A stretch of 64,000 bases of DNA from Candidatus Heimdallarchaeota archaeon (GCA_026702845.1 JADCLS010000003.1:186001-250000), one strand, 5' to 3'. Shown: positions 27,426 to 38,208, counted from the first letter of the stretch. A program made the numbers and translations. The notes: generated by a model from the letters alone, not told the origin.

Positions 27426-28531
27426 TGTCTGAAAAAACAGAAATGAATTTATTTATGGGGCCACAGCATCCATCAATGCATGGTCTATGGACACTTCGCC
27501 TAACGATAGATGGAGAAACTATAGTAGATGCAGATCCCCAAATCGGGTACTTACATCGAGGATATGAGAAATTACTCACCAATCGACAATATGTCATGGG
27601 TATCCCTATCTGTGACAGGTTATGTTATGTTGAAAGTCATTCTTGGTCAACAGCATATACACAATCTATTGAAGCAATTCATGGTGTTGAAATACCTGAA
27701 AAGGCTAATATCTTAAGGGTTTTAAGTCTTGAATTACAAAGAATCGCTAGTCATTGTCTATGGCTGGCAGCAATGAGTGTTGATATAGGTCAATTAGCCA
27801 TGTTGATTTATCCTATGGATGCTAGAGAATATATACTCAATCTATTAGAAGAAATAACCGGTGCTCGTATGACATATAACTACGCAAGGATGGGTGGTGT
27901 TTCCAATGATTTACCCCAGAATTTCATCAAAAAAATGGAATCTAATCTTGATGAATTCAATCGATTGCATGATATGTTCTTAGATATGCTTGAGGAAGCA
28001 CAAATTTTCAGAATCCGTACTCAAGGAATAGGTTATCTCTCCAAGGAAATGGCATTGAGTCTTGGATCTACAGGTCCTGTACTTAGAGGTAGTGGTATAG
28101 CTTACGATATTAGAAAGGATGATCCTTATTTTGGATATGAAACCTACAAATTCAAGGTTCCAATCAGAACCGGTGGGGATTCTTTTGCAAGATATCGAGT
28201 GAGATTAGAGGAGATGCAAGAGTCTATCAATATATGCTGGCAAGCGATTGATAAGTATAATGAACTCAAAAGTGCCGATCCATTCATTCTAGATAAGTTA
28301 CCTAAAAAACCCAATGTGGGAGAAGTATACACAAGAATTGAATCAGGTCGAGGAGAGGCTGGATTCTATATTCGAAGTGATGGAACTCCCATACCTGCAA
28401 GGGTAAAGATCAAAAGTCCTGTTTTCAATAATCTTCAAATGCTTCGACCACTGATTATCGGTGGAAAGATGGCTGATATCCCTGCAGTTATGGGTTCTGT
28501 TGATTTATGTGTGGGCGATTTGGATAGATAA
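27425..28531 (+). CDS. nuoD: NADH-quinone oxidoreductase-like complex, subunit D
   Basis: 368 residues, slightly short but complete. MGPQHPSMHGLWTLRL, PQIGYLHRGYEKLL and the C-terminal DLCVGDLDR match the 49-kDa subunit, which with NuoB forms the quinone site. The hydrogenase-type Cys ligands are absent, as in true complex I. The operon ends here; the next gene is on the other strand. Confidence 0.93.
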   Translation: MSEKTEMNLFMGPQHPSMHGLWTLRLTIDGETIVDADPQIGYLHRGYEKLLTNRQYVMGIPICDRLCYVESHSWSTAYTQSIEAIHGVEIPEKANILRVLSLELQRIASHCLWLAAMSVDIGQLAMLIYPMDAREYILNLLEEITGARMTYNYARMGGVSNDLPQNFIKKMESNLDEFNRLHDMFLDMLEEAQIFRIRTQGIGYLSKEMALSLGSTGPVLRGSGIAYDIRKDDPYFGYETYKFKVPIRTGGDSFARYRVRLEEMQESINICWQAIDKYNELKSADPFILDKLPKKPNVGEVYTRIESGRGEAGFYIRSDGTPIPARVKIKSPVFNNLQMLRPLIIGGKMADIPAVMGSVDLCVGDLDR

Positions 28532-28534
28532 TAT

Positions 28535-28804
28535 CTAAAAACCCAGTAATTTCAAAAATTTTTTAGCATCCTCGATGTTTTTTATTTTAAATCTTGGTAT
28601 ATTCCTGAATGAAGGTTGTATTTCAATCAATTTAAGCATTGATAGATTTTGTGTGGCAGATCTAACTTCATCAAATTTTAATCCAGTTGCATGAATCAGC
28701 TCTTGGAGGTCAATATCTTTATGCTCTAGTATCATAATTAAGCAAATAGCAATCAACATCCTATCTTTAGAAATAATGGGACCTTCATCAACTAGATTGA
28801 CCAT
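28535..28804 (-). CDS. Small winged-helix-like protein
   Basis: 89 residues. The helix pattern LMILEHKDIDLQELIHATGL then KFDEVRSATQNLSMLKLIEI resembles a winged-helix DNA-binding domain, with a C-terminal helix. It converges with nuoD three bases away. No target is evident. Confidence 0.5.
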   Translation of the reverse strand: MVNLVDEGPIISKDRMLIAICLIMILEHKDIDLQELIHATGLKFDEVRSATQNLSMLKLIEIQPSFRNIPRFKIKNIEDAKKFLKLLGF

Positions 28805-28923
28805 TGATAGAAATATAGATTTCAGTTAATAAAATCATATACTCTCTTTGGAAAAAAAACATAATTCAAGAGATTCTTAACTTTATATTTAAAAATATGA
28901 ATAAATACAGTATTTTTTAGAAT

Positions 28924-29829
28924 ATGAGTGAAGATACTATTCCAACATATAATGGAAAAACGTTAGATGAAATTGTTGAAGAACTTCAAGCGAAATTTAA
29001 TATCGTAGGTCGTGAGAATGAACTTAGATTATCCCTAGCTTCAAAGCTGGCAAATAAACATTTATTGCTCGAAGGTGATGTTGGTGTAGGTAAAACAACT
29101 CTAGCACATGCCATTGCAAATTACTTTTCTTTGGATTTGGAAAGAGTGGATGGTGATGATAGATATAGTGCAGCTAGATTAGTTGGTCATTTTGATCCCC
29201 CAGTAGTAATGCAAAAGGGCTATTCATGGGATTCTTTTGTCTCAGGACCATTGGTTAACTCCATGAAAAAGGGTTCAGTTTTATTTTTGAACGAACTTAA
29301 CCGTATGCCTGAAGGTACCCAAAATGTACTATTGGCAGCCATGGATGAAGGATTAATCACAATACCTAAATTGGGAACAGTAGAGGCAAAGGAGGGATTC
29401 TATATTATAAGTTCAATGAACCCTCAGGAATTTGTGGCTACGACACCTTTATCGGAGGCATTAAAAGATCGATTTTCCTGGATTAGATTAGAGTACCAAG
29501 ACGAGGAAGAGGAAATAGATATTGTTAAGATCAGAAGTGGTATAGAAAACGAACAAGTTGTAAAAATTGCTGTAAAAGTAGCTAGAAGATCTCGAGATTG
29601 GGAAGAATTGAGACGTGGTAGTTCAATCCGTGGTGCTATTGATTATGCTAGTTTGTTAGAATATCTTGATCGAAGTAACCCACAATCATGGGTAGATGCT
29701 GCAATTATGGCTTTTTCAACCAAAATCGAGCTAGAAGATGGAATTGATAAACGTGTAGAAGAGGTTGTCAAGGAAATTGTAGCTGAAGTTCTCTCCGAAA
29801 ATGATTTTTTCGCAGAAACGAGATCTTAG
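28924..29829 (+). CDS. MoxR-family AAA+ ATPase
   Basis: 301 residues. Walker A GDVGVGKTT, Walker B VLFLNELNRM, sensor 1 FYIISSMNPQEF and the arginine-finger region SEALKDRFSW follow the MoxR/CbbQ pattern. MoxR proteins work with VWA-domain partners to insert cofactors or remodel enzymes. The partner gene follows by 41 bases. The target is unknown; no large metalloenzyme gene is adjacent. Confidence 0.88.
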   Translation: MSEDTIPTYNGKTLDEIVEELQAKFNIVGRENELRLSLASKLANKHLLLEGDVGVGKTTLAHAIANYFSLDLERVDGDDRYSAARLVGHFDPPVVMQKGYSWDSFVSGPLVNSMKKGSVLFLNELNRMPEGTQNVLLAAMDEGLITIPKLGTVEAKEGFYIISSMNPQEFVATTPLSEALKDRFSWIRLEYQDEEEEIDIVKIRSGIENEQVVKIAVKVARRSRDWEELRRGSSIRGAIDYASLLEYLDRSNPQSWVDAAIMAFSTKIELEDGIDKRVEEVVKEIVAEVLSENDFFAETRS

Positions 29830-29870
29830 GTCAGAAAATTCCTAGTGATCTCGAGAAACAACTTTCCTCG

Positions 29871-30896
29871 ATGAGAGGAAAAATAGATAACGAAAAGATT
29901 CTTGAAGCAGAAATTGTTACTGGAAAACGATCCCCTGCGAAATATCACAAGCTATCAAAGGGGATGAGCTATATGCAAATAAAATCCCAGTCAGAAAAGG
30001 CTTTACAGGTTGAAAATACATCGGCTATTCAAGGATTAGCTATGTCAAATCAAGCTGCAGTTGCTAATGCACTCTCAACAAAGGAAGGAGTGCAAATGTT
30101 GGGTAGAAGGGCTGCTTCTGGAGATAATACTGCTCCTAATATCTTTTTCATGTTACGAAATAGATTGTCTGAAGAATATAAGCCGATATTTAAGAGACTT
30201 GCTAGACGTAGTATAATAAAAGTATCCAAAGGTATCACAGGACGAGGTCTAAGAGGAAAGATCCCAGTTCAAATAGAATACTCCCCTGGTGTTGATGAAT
30301 TTGACGATGAACTCACTCTTGAGAATTTCATGGAAAATCAGATACTAACATATGAAGATATCGTGGCAATTGAACATAGAGAGAAAACAAAATCAGGAGT
30401 TTTAATTTTTGATACATCTGGTTCATTGTATGGTGGTCGATTTGTCACAGCAGCTCTAGCAGTCGCCGTTATGGCTTATCATTTAGCATATGATAACTTT
30501 GCAGTTGTACTATTTAATACTAAAGCGTATCTAATTAAACGAGCTAATGAAAAAGTTGATATTGATGAACTAGTTAATCGTATCCTTGATTCTGAGAGTG
30601 CTGGATACACTAATATCAATGAAGCGTTAGAATTGGCAGGAATTGAACTTCAGCGTATGAAAGGGAAAAATAAATTTGCGATTCTGGTAACAGATGGTGT
30701 ATTTAATAAGGGAGGCGATCCAAGAAGACAACTATTCAGATTTCCAAAATTGCACATTCTTGGATTACCTTCAAAACATGATTGGGGTAGGAGGTTATGT
30801 ATGGATATGGTGAGAAAATCAAAAGGTCGCTTTTCAATGGTCAGTTCTCATGAGGATGTTCCAGAAGCTCTAATGAACTTCCTACGTCATACTTGA
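29871..30896 (+). CDS. VWA-domain protein, partner of the MoxR ATPase
   Basis: 341 residues. The C-terminal half is a von Willebrand factor A domain with a complete MIDAS start (LIFDTSGSLYGG) and later TDGVFNKGGDP. The N-terminal half is basic and helical. This is the CbbO/CoxE-like companion of MoxR ATPases. The reading frame extends a little upstream of 29871 without a canonical start, so the ATG is accepted. Confidence 0.8.
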   Translation: MRGKIDNEKILEAEIVTGKRSPAKYHKLSKGMSYMQIKSQSEKALQVENTSAIQGLAMSNQAAVANALSTKEGVQMLGRRAASGDNTAPNIFFMLRNRLSEEYKPIFKRLARRSIIKVSKGITGRGLRGKIPVQIEYSPGVDEFDDELTLENFMENQILTYEDIVAIEHREKTKSGVLIFDTSGSLYGGRFVTAALAVAVMAYHLAYDNFAVVLFNTKAYLIKRANEKVDIDELVNRILDSESAGYTNINEALELAGIELQRMKGKNKFAILVTDGVFNKGGDPRRQLFRFPKLHILGLPSKHDWGRRLCMDMVRKSKGRFSMVSSHEDVPEALMNFLRHT

Positions 30897-30993
30897 TGTG
30901 CACTAATTGATCTGTATTACTTTTAATTTCGTCTGTCTGATATTAATATAGTTAAATGTATAATATAGAAATGAAGTTGTTGAGGAGTATAAG

Positions 30994-33057
30994 ATGAATC
31001 AGTCTCAAGATTTTGATGAGTTAGTAAAAATAATTGTACAGAAATCTGGCAAATCCGAGAGCGAAATACTTGCTGAAGTAGATAATATTGTCGAATTGAT
31101 GGATAGAATGGTCTCTAGAGATAGTGCTATTTATGTTGTTGCTGATAATCTTGGTGTTAATTTAGAATCAGATCAAACCACGCAGGCATTTAAAATCGAT
31201 CAGCTAATTGCCGGAGCCTCTAACTTAAGTTTAATTGCCCGGATTGAGAGAATTTACCCATTGCGTGAATTTAAACGAAAAGATGGTTCTCCCGGAAGAG
31301 TTAGAAATGTTGTGCTACGAGATGAAGGTGGTTCGGTACGCATTGCCTTGTGGGATAATAAATGTGATTCGATTGAAGCTTTACAACTCTCGGTGGGCGA
31401 TGTAATTCGAGTAACAAATGCTAGTTCAAAGTTAGGTCAGAATAATAGTATAGAACTTTCCCTTGGATTTAATGGGCGGATAGACAAGGGTAGTTCCTCA
31501 GAAGTTGGAAACCTTCCAGAAATAAGCCATGCAAAAGAATTAAAAATAGGGGAAATCAATAATAGTATCAATGAACTATCAATTACTGCAAAAATAGTTG
31601 ATACAGGAAATCTGGTGACATATGATCGTAAAGGTGAAACTGGTAAAGTTCAAAATATCACTGTTAGGGATTTAACAGGTACAATTCAAATTACTTTTTG
31701 GCAAGAACTAGTGGAAAAAATAACTGCATTAGAGATAGGAAAATCTTATCGATTCACTGATTTAAGGGTGGCAGAGAATAAATATAATGAAATACAGTTA
31801 ACCTTCAATAATTATTCCAGTTTAAACCTAGTTCAAAATTCTGATCTTGATAGTATCGAAATTGCATCCTCTAAGGTCCTCAATCAGCTTTCTGATCTTA
31901 CCGATAATATGAATAAAGTATCTGTAATAGGTAAAATTATAGAAATTAATGATTTACGTGAATTCGAGAAGAATGGTGAGAAACGAAAAGTACAGAACAT
32001 TGCGATAATGGATAACTCAGCTACCATCAGAACCACATTTTGGGGAGAAGATACCGATCTTCTAACTAAATTCAAAAATGGAGATGTGATACAGCTTGAT
32101 AATTGTAGATCAAAATTAAATAATTATTCAAATGAAGTGGAATTAACTTTTTCTTCAAATTCTAAAATCTCAAAGCTTAAGAAATTTGATAAAGACAATT
32201 TTGAATTTTCTGATGATAATATTACTTCACTATTGGAAGTTACAGAGGTTAAAAGAGGTGTTTCAGTGAAGGTTGCTATTGCAAGAAAATTTGATGTTAG
32301 AGATATTGATTTATCTGATCGTAAAGCTCGAGTGTTGAATTATTCAGTAAAGGATCTTTCAGATGGTTCATTAGGCAAAATTGCTGCATGGGATGAAAAT
32401 ATTTCGATGATCGAGAACTTAGAAGAAGATGAAGGATATTTGCTTCAGAATGTGCGAGTTAAACCTGGATCTGGAGATTTTGGCCCTGAGATTGTTATTA
32501 ATCAGAATACACTTATTGAGAAATTGGATGATATTGGACCAATAATTCAAACAGCTGACATGATGAAGAATAATTATGAAAAGACTCGCCTAGATCACCT
32601 AGTAGATGAGAGTCGAATTCGTGCAGAAGCAACTATTGTTAATGTCTATCCACCTGCATTTTATGATGGGTGCAATGAATGTAATAGAAAAGTTGAATTA
32701 CTGGATTCAGATATTACCAAAGGTAGTTGTTCTGTTCATAATGATGTAACAGTCACCCAAAAAATCATTATTACAATAAATCTTGATGATGGTCATGCGA
32801 CGGTTCTGGCAAAGTTCTTTAATGAAAAGGCTGAAGAATTAATAAAAATGACTGCTAAAGAGGCAAAAGATAAGATTGATCGTCTTTCGGATCCCAAGGC
32901 AGCTACAAACCATCTAATTATGCAAGATATTTGGGTTGAAGGAAAAGTACAGCATGATAAAGAACGAGAGGAGATTTCAATTATGGTGAATAATTTTGGT
33001 TATCAAGATTATTCCGATGGAATTGATGACACATTTGCAAAATTCGAGGGATATTAG
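30994..33057 (+). CDS. rpa: Replication protein A (single-stranded DNA-binding protein)
   Basis: 687 residues with at least four OB folds, the repeats marked by similar segments such as RKVQNIAIMDNSATIRTTFW and KVQNITVRDLTGTIQITFW. A zinc finger near 560-585 (CNECNR ... CSVH) precedes a C-terminal OB region. It coats single-stranded DNA in replication and repair. The length matches the large multi-OB RPA of some archaea. It overlaps the PolD gene end by four bases. Confidence 0.88.
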   Translation: MNQSQDFDELVKIIVQKSGKSESEILAEVDNIVELMDRMVSRDSAIYVVADNLGVNLESDQTTQAFKIDQLIAGASNLSLIARIERIYPLREFKRKDGSPGRVRNVVLRDEGGSVRIALWDNKCDSIEALQLSVGDVIRVTNASSKLGQNNSIELSLGFNGRIDKGSSSEVGNLPEISHAKELKIGEINNSINELSITAKIVDTGNLVTYDRKGETGKVQNITVRDLTGTIQITFWQELVEKITALEIGKSYRFTDLRVAENKYNEIQLTFNNYSSLNLVQNSDLDSIEIASSKVLNQLSDLTDNMNKVSVIGKIIEINDLREFEKNGEKRKVQNIAIMDNSATIRTTFWGEDTDLLTKFKNGDVIQLDNCRSKLNNYSNEVELTFSSNSKISKLKKFDKDNFEFSDDNITSLLEVTEVKRGVSVKVAIARKFDVRDIDLSDRKARVLNYSVKDLSDGSLGKIAAWDENISMIENLEEDEGYLLQNVRVKPGSGDFGPEIVINQNTLIEKLDDIGPIIQTADMMKNNYEKTRLDHLVDESRIRAEATIVNVYPPAFYDGCNECNRKVELLDSDITKGSCSVHNDVTVTQKIIITINLDDGHATVLAKFFNEKAEELIKMTAKEAKDKIDRLSDPKAATNHLIMQDIWVEGKVQHDKEREEISIMVNNFGYQDYSDGIDDTFAKFEGY

Positions 33058-34670
33058 CTACTTTTTAAAAAATCAATTTTGTTCACTCCTAATGTTTTTA
33101 GATTAGTTATTGTTATTTGACCAGGTGTTGGAATAATATTCAATGATTTTTGAAAACTAGTTTGATTTTGCATTGTACCACTATTTATTATCTGTACCCC
33201 TTTATAATGGGTCACATCATTAATATGCATGTGCCCACCATGGAAAATGTCTGGAACCGACTCAATTACTAAATGATCTTCTGGCTCAGCAGCAATAGGT
33301 GTTTTTGCTCCCCATATCGGTGCTAGATGTCTTGCTTTTAACATATGTTTCATAACCTCTCCTGGTTTATCATTGGGTACACCAGGTATACTATTCATTA
33401 TATCCGGAATACTTGTACAATGATATAGTAATATTGAGACAGAATGTAGGCTGATTTGAGATGGATTTGCCATCTGATGGACATTATGCAAATTATTCAA
33501 TCCCGGCAAGAATTTTTCTGATATTGCTGGTTGAGGTTCAGCAGATCTGACCATATCATGATTGCCCGGTATCATAAAAACTTCCACATCATCTGGGAAC
33601 CTTTCAATATATCCTGCAAATACATTATACTGTTCTTTTATATCGTCTATAGCTAAATCATTTAATTGATTAGGGTAAACTCCAACACCATCTACGACAT
33701 CTCCGCCAAAAAGGACATATTTTGTCTGTGTCCCCATTGCTCGCATTTTTTTATTTCCGAAATTTCCATTGAGAAATTCAACAAATCTACTTAATGGTGG
33801 TTCTATAAAATTTTTTGAACCAATATGAATATCAGAAAGGAATGCAACATGTACAGGTATGTCAGCTCTCCTTTGTTTTCGGATATTTGGGATGTCAGGT
33901 AATATCACATCATTTGCGATGATTTTACCTCCTTTCAAATATCCCATAACACAGATTACTGTATCATTTAACAACTGAACGCATTTTTCTTGAAGAATTT
34001 TGTTGTTTATTGGAAGTATTACTTGAATCATTGAATCAGAGTGTGGATCTTCTATTTTTATCCATCCTCCACCTTGGGAGGAAAAGAAGGTTTCTGTGAT
34101 CATGCCTATTACTGATACTTCACCTTCATCCCTTCTCAGGGATAGATCTTTGATTCTAGTTAATGATGTTATGTCAGATCTGTTTCTAAAAAGAGCAGAT
34201 AATTTATTGAATCGATCCTGGAAGTAAATCAATATGTTATCGACATCACCTTTGTATTCTTGACTGATCTGAGGATTTTTTATAACCAAATATTCAGTCT
34301 CGTAATTTTTCAGGCCCTGTAGATCATCAAATGAAGTGGAAATTAAATGGTGTTGATCTATATCATTAACTAACACTTCATTCTTCTTTTCAGATATATT
34401 GAGATTTCTTCGTTGGGAATGTCTTCTCGGGATAATACCCCCTTTTTGAGTTGGAGGTTTATGTGATTCCATTTGGTTTGAAGGTATACTACGTTGAATA
34501 ATATGTTTGATATCAGATTTATGAAATTCTGTTTTGGATGGAAATAGTTCCAAGAATGAATTTGCTAGAGCTAAAGGATCTGGATTTTGTTGAAGGACTT
34601 CAAAAGCTTCTCTATCTACAATTATTCCAGCTTGGATTAGCTTTTGAATGGCAGACTTTAGATTTTCCAT
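33054..34670 (-). CDS. polB: DNA polymerase D small subunit (DP1)
   Basis: About 538 residues from the ATG at 34670; 34697 is a longer alternative. The C-terminal calcineurin-like phosphodiesterase carries VAFLSDIHIGSKNF, LFGGDVVDGVGVYPNQ, PGNHDMVR and HGGHMH, the exonuclease metal sites. An OB fold precedes it (about 200-270). PolD is an archaeal replicative polymerase; its small subunit proofreads. The large subunit is not in the window. Confidence 0.93.
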   Translation of the reverse strand: MENLKSAIQKLIQAGIIVDREAFEVLQQNPDPLALANSFLELFPSKTEFHKSDIKHIIQRSIPSNQMESHKPPTQKGGIIPRRHSQRRNLNISEKKNEVLVNDIDQHHLISTSFDDLQGLKNYETEYLVIKNPQISQEYKGDVDNILIYFQDRFNKLSALFRNRSDITSLTRIKDLSLRRDEGEVSVIGMITETFFSSQGGGWIKIEDPHSDSMIQVILPINNKILQEKCVQLLNDTVICVMGYLKGGKIIANDVILPDIPNIRKQRRADIPVHVAFLSDIHIGSKNFIEPPLSRFVEFLNGNFGNKKMRAMGTQTKYVLFGGDVVDGVGVYPNQLNDLAIDDIKEQYNVFAGYIERFPDDVEVFMIPGNHDMVRSAEPQPAISEKFLPGLNNLHNVHQMANPSQISLHSVSILLYHCTSIPDIMNSIPGVPNDKPGEVMKHMLKARHLAPIWGAKTPIAAEPEDHLVIESVPDIFHGGHMHINDVTHYKGVQIINSGTMQNQTSFQKSLNIIPTPGQITITNLKTLGVNKIDFLKSS

Positions 34671-35074
34671 CAGATTACATTTAGGGAAGGTATACATTAG
34701 TCCTACGATTGTATCTGACGGATAAAATTAGTTCTAGAAAAAATATGATCTGTAGAAAAATATCTTATTAACATCTATCGGTAGGAAACAGTATAGGTTG
34801 CTGATTGGGTTATTCATTAGATGAATTTGAGTATCAAAGATAACACATCAACTGCTGTCATTACTTAATATATTGCCGATTGACTTCATCCATTTGCTTA
34901 ATTGATGCTCAGGTAAACTAGAGTATTAGGGGATAAGATGAAAGGTAAAATTGAAGCCACATACATCAGCTAATTTACGAAGCTAATTGGTCTAAATGTG
35001 CATTTTTTCCGTTTTTTCCGCGCAATATTCGTATACTATCTCAAAGTATAAATTGAATGACATCCATGTAGGTA

Positions 35075-35215
35075 TTGTCGGTTGCAAAACTGACAGGAAC
35101 AGAGCTTCAAGGAGCTAAATTCCAGTAGCAACGATCATTTATTGTGAGCTACAATTGAGTGAATGAATCTCACGGGATTGCATTCAGGTCTCAATAGCAA
35201 GATAATTGCATCACA
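35075..35215 (+). ncRNA. Candidate structured RNA upstream of the 23S gene
   Basis: Between the PolD gene and the 23S rRNA, about 650 bases hold no protein gene. Here are three hairpins: 35081-35132 (outer stem GTTGC/GCAAC with inner GGAA/TTCC and AGCT/AGCT), 35154-35195 (ATTGAG-TGAATG-AATC pairing with GATT, CATTCA, CTCAAT) and 35197-35209 (GCAA/TTGC). A TATA-like AAGTATAAAT sits ~25 bases upstream at 35045-35054. I see no clear C/D or H/ACA boxes. It could be a free RNA or part of a long 23S leader. The rest of 34698-35075 shows nothing recognisable. Confidence 0.35.
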
Positions 35216-35235
35216 TATCCACCATACATTAAGAA

Positions 35236-35257
35236 TTATAAACACTAATGTTTATAA
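35236..35257. repeat. Palindrome in the 23S promoter region
   Basis: TTATAAACA (35236-35244), a CTAA spacer, then TGTTTATAA (35249-35257): nine-base perfect arms. It lies about 55-75 bases before the 23S processing stem and both arms resemble TATA elements. It may be the 23S promoter or an operator, or end the upstream structured RNA. Confidence 0.45.
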
Positions 35258-37926
35258 CATACGATATTCTTCTTCCCAGTCGTGCACTATTTATAAAGAA
35301 TAATGTTATTCTGTATTGTGGGTAATATTACTTCCAAAAGAAAAGTAGTACGATTCTGTCAAACGGCACATAATGGATACCTTGGCTAAGAAACCGATGA
35401 AGGGCGTGGCTAGCTGCGATAAGCTCTGGGTAGGTGCAAGCAACCTTCGATCCAGAGATTCCCGAATAGGAATCCAAATTATGTCCAAAAAGCATAATTA
35501 TCCTCATTAGAGGAGGGGAACCCACCGAACGAAAGCATTCAAGTAGGTGGAGGAAAAGAAAGCAATTGCGATTTCCTTAGTAACGGCGAGTGAAACGGAA
35601 TCAGGTCAAACCGAATCTCATATCGGAAGGTATGAGAGATGTGGTGTTGTGGACCAAAATCAATGCTTACCAGGTATAAGTTGAACTCTTTTGGAACTTA
35701 GGACCATAGAGGGTGACAGTCCCGTAAACGTAAACCTGCAGCTATGAGTTTTGGTATCCGGACTAGGGCGCATTGGGAATTGCGTCCAAACTTCGAGGAC
35801 TAACTCGAAAACCTAAATATTCGTCTTAGACCGATAGCGAACTAGTAACGTGAGTGAAAGGTGTAAAGTAGCGGTAAAACGCAGTGTAAAGAGCTTGAAA
35901 TTATGTGCCTAAAGAGTATGATGGCATCAAAGGAGTGAGACTATACGAACCTACAATTGGTGACAATTTAACGGGAGTATAGTTTACCAGTGTCATCGTG
36001 TCAGTCTTGAAACACTGGCCAGGGAGTTTATCTGAGTGGTGAGGCCAAGATCATATCTAAGCCGTAGGGAAACCAATCAGCCCGCAATTTATGAGGGGCG
36101 ACGTCTGTAAGGGCGTGAAATCACTCGGATAAGATGCGAAAGGCGTCGATCTATGCGTGACCAAGGTGAAGCCGTGGGAAACTACGGTGGAGGCCTGAAG
36201 GGTTATTGATATACAACTCATTCCTCTGAGTTACGTATAGTAGTCAAAGGCTAATCTAGGCGCCTGATAACACATTAAAGTCGAAGTGGAGCCGCAGTCC
36301 AGCGTTGAGTTAGTTAGAATTGAAGGTAGAGTACAGACAGTGTTGGAAAGGGGTTTAATAGCCTCGCCGCACCATCTAACTCCGAATGTCAATTCAATGT
36401 AGATCTCAGCAGTTGGGTGGGTCGCCGTAAGGGTGATCACCGAGAAGCGAATAAGCTTGATTGGGGTTAAGGGCCCTAAATGTCAGTTAAGTGTGAAAAC
36501 GAAGGGTGTCGCATCGCTAAGACAATGTGATGGTAAGCTTAGAAACAGCTACCCATTAAAAAGTACGTACTAGTTTACACATCGAGCGATGCGGCCCTGA
36601 AAATGGACGGGGCTAAAACTGACTCCCGATACCTCAAGGCACACCGAATGGTGTGATCCGGTAGACTTTCGATCGGTGAGGATTGAAGCAGGTTGGTGAT
36701 GACCTGTGGACCCCATCGATGCGCAGATCCTGGTAGTAGTAGGCAGAATTTAGGGGTGAGAACCCCCTAGGTCGAAAAGGCAAGGGTTCCTGGGCAACGT
36801 CAATCGGCCCAGGGTAAGTCGATCCTAAGCGTAGCCTTAGTATGGTTATCGCGAAAGGGAAACAGGTTCATATTCCTGTACCACGCTTGGAAATTCGGCA
36901 ACGATAGGAGAGGATCAGACGTTTGTAGATAGGCTTTCCTGTATTGCATAGCAGGTTAAGTATATAATTCCGGGGAGTAGCGTTGTGCTGAGAACCGGAA
37001 GAAATTACGAATAGCCCAGAATTAGTTCTAGGTAAAGTTGATTTCTAAAAACCCATGAAAATGATCCTCCCGTAAATACAGCGTGTTCGTACCTAAACCG
37101 ACACGGGTGTCCTTAGGCTGAGAAAGCTAAGACCTTTTGGAGTAATGCAGGCAAGGGAATTCGGCAAATTAGGCGAGTAACTTCGGGATAATCGCTGCCT
37201 TTACATGTTAACGCGTGCGAAGGTGTCACTAACAAAGGTAACCCGACTGTTTAACAAAAACATAGCAAACTGCTACGCTGAAAAGCTTTGTATAGTTTGT
37301 GAATCCTGCTCCGTGCTCGTAAGTCAAATCCGGGTCCAACCGGGCTAAGCTCGAGTTAACAGCGGGAGTAACCATGACTCTCTTAAGGTAGGCAAATGCC
37401 TTGTCGGATAATTACCGACGTCCATGAAGGGACCAACGAGGTTACCACTGTCCCTGCCTGGAATCCAGTGAACCTACAATCCGGCGAACAGTCCGGAGTG
37501 CCCCGTTGGGAAGAGAAGACCCTGAGAGCTTTACTGTAGCTTCCAGTTGTCCATTCGGTCTATATACAGAGCGTAGTTAGGAGACTTCGACGCCATTTCT
37601 CCGGGAGTGGTTGAGTCAACAATGGAACACTAACTATATAGGCTGGATGGGCTCACCCGTTGCGACGGGGACACCTGGTGGTGGACAGTTTGGCTGGGGC
37701 GGCACGCCTCCGATAAGGAAACAGAGGCGCCCAAAGGTTAGCTCAGGAGGGACAGAAATCCTCCGTAGAGTGCAAGGGCAAAAGCTAGCTTTACTGTGAG
37801 CACGCCAATACTGCTCGCTGTTGAGAAATCAGGGCCTAGCGATCCATCCAATTGCTTTTAGTTGGCGTGGGTGGTGGCAGAAAAGTTACCTCAGGGGTAA
37901 CAGAGTTGTCGCGGGCTAAAGTTCAC

Positions 37927-38208
37927 ACATGTTGTGATTTAGTCGTGTAAATTTAACTTCAGAAATGTCCATTCAGATTATTACTGTAAGCTCATTCAAA
38001 TCACGGTCTGGTATCTATTCCAAAGGTAAAGGAAGAAGAATATCCATCCAGAAACTCACACTGTATGAGGGGTAAAACCCGATGACATACAGATGGTTTT
38101 GGATCCATTCAAATGTTCTCTTTCTTGACCCAAAGATAGAACCGACCAAAAAAATGGCTGCAGTTGATCGACAAATCACTTTATGAGTTGCGACTCAACA
38201 TGGGACGA
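37927..38208 (+). other. BHB intron in 23S rRNA, helix 89 loop
   Basis: The peptidyl-transferase region reads GTCGCGGGCTAAAGTTCAC, is interrupted for 282 bases, and resumes ATTGACCCCGCGGC. Joined, the H89 loop reads AGTTCACATTGACC, the same length as the conserved AGTTCATATYGACC. The boundaries form a BHB: central helix GTTC (37921-37924) with GGAC (38203-38206), bulges ACA (37925-37927) and GAA (38207-38209), inner helix CATGTTG/CAACATG; outer helix is the H89 stem. No homing-endonuclease frame is inside. Confidence 0.92.

Noticed and set aside
35075..35215. H/ACA guide RNA, SRP RNA or RNase P RNA
   Set aside because: No ACA/H box at the right distance from hairpins, no SRP S-domain or RNase P P4 core; kept only as an unassigned RNA.
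37927..38208. Group I self-splicing intron in 23S
   Set aside because: The 5' exon does not end in U with a G at the intron end for the length-restoring junction, while the BHB fits exactly.
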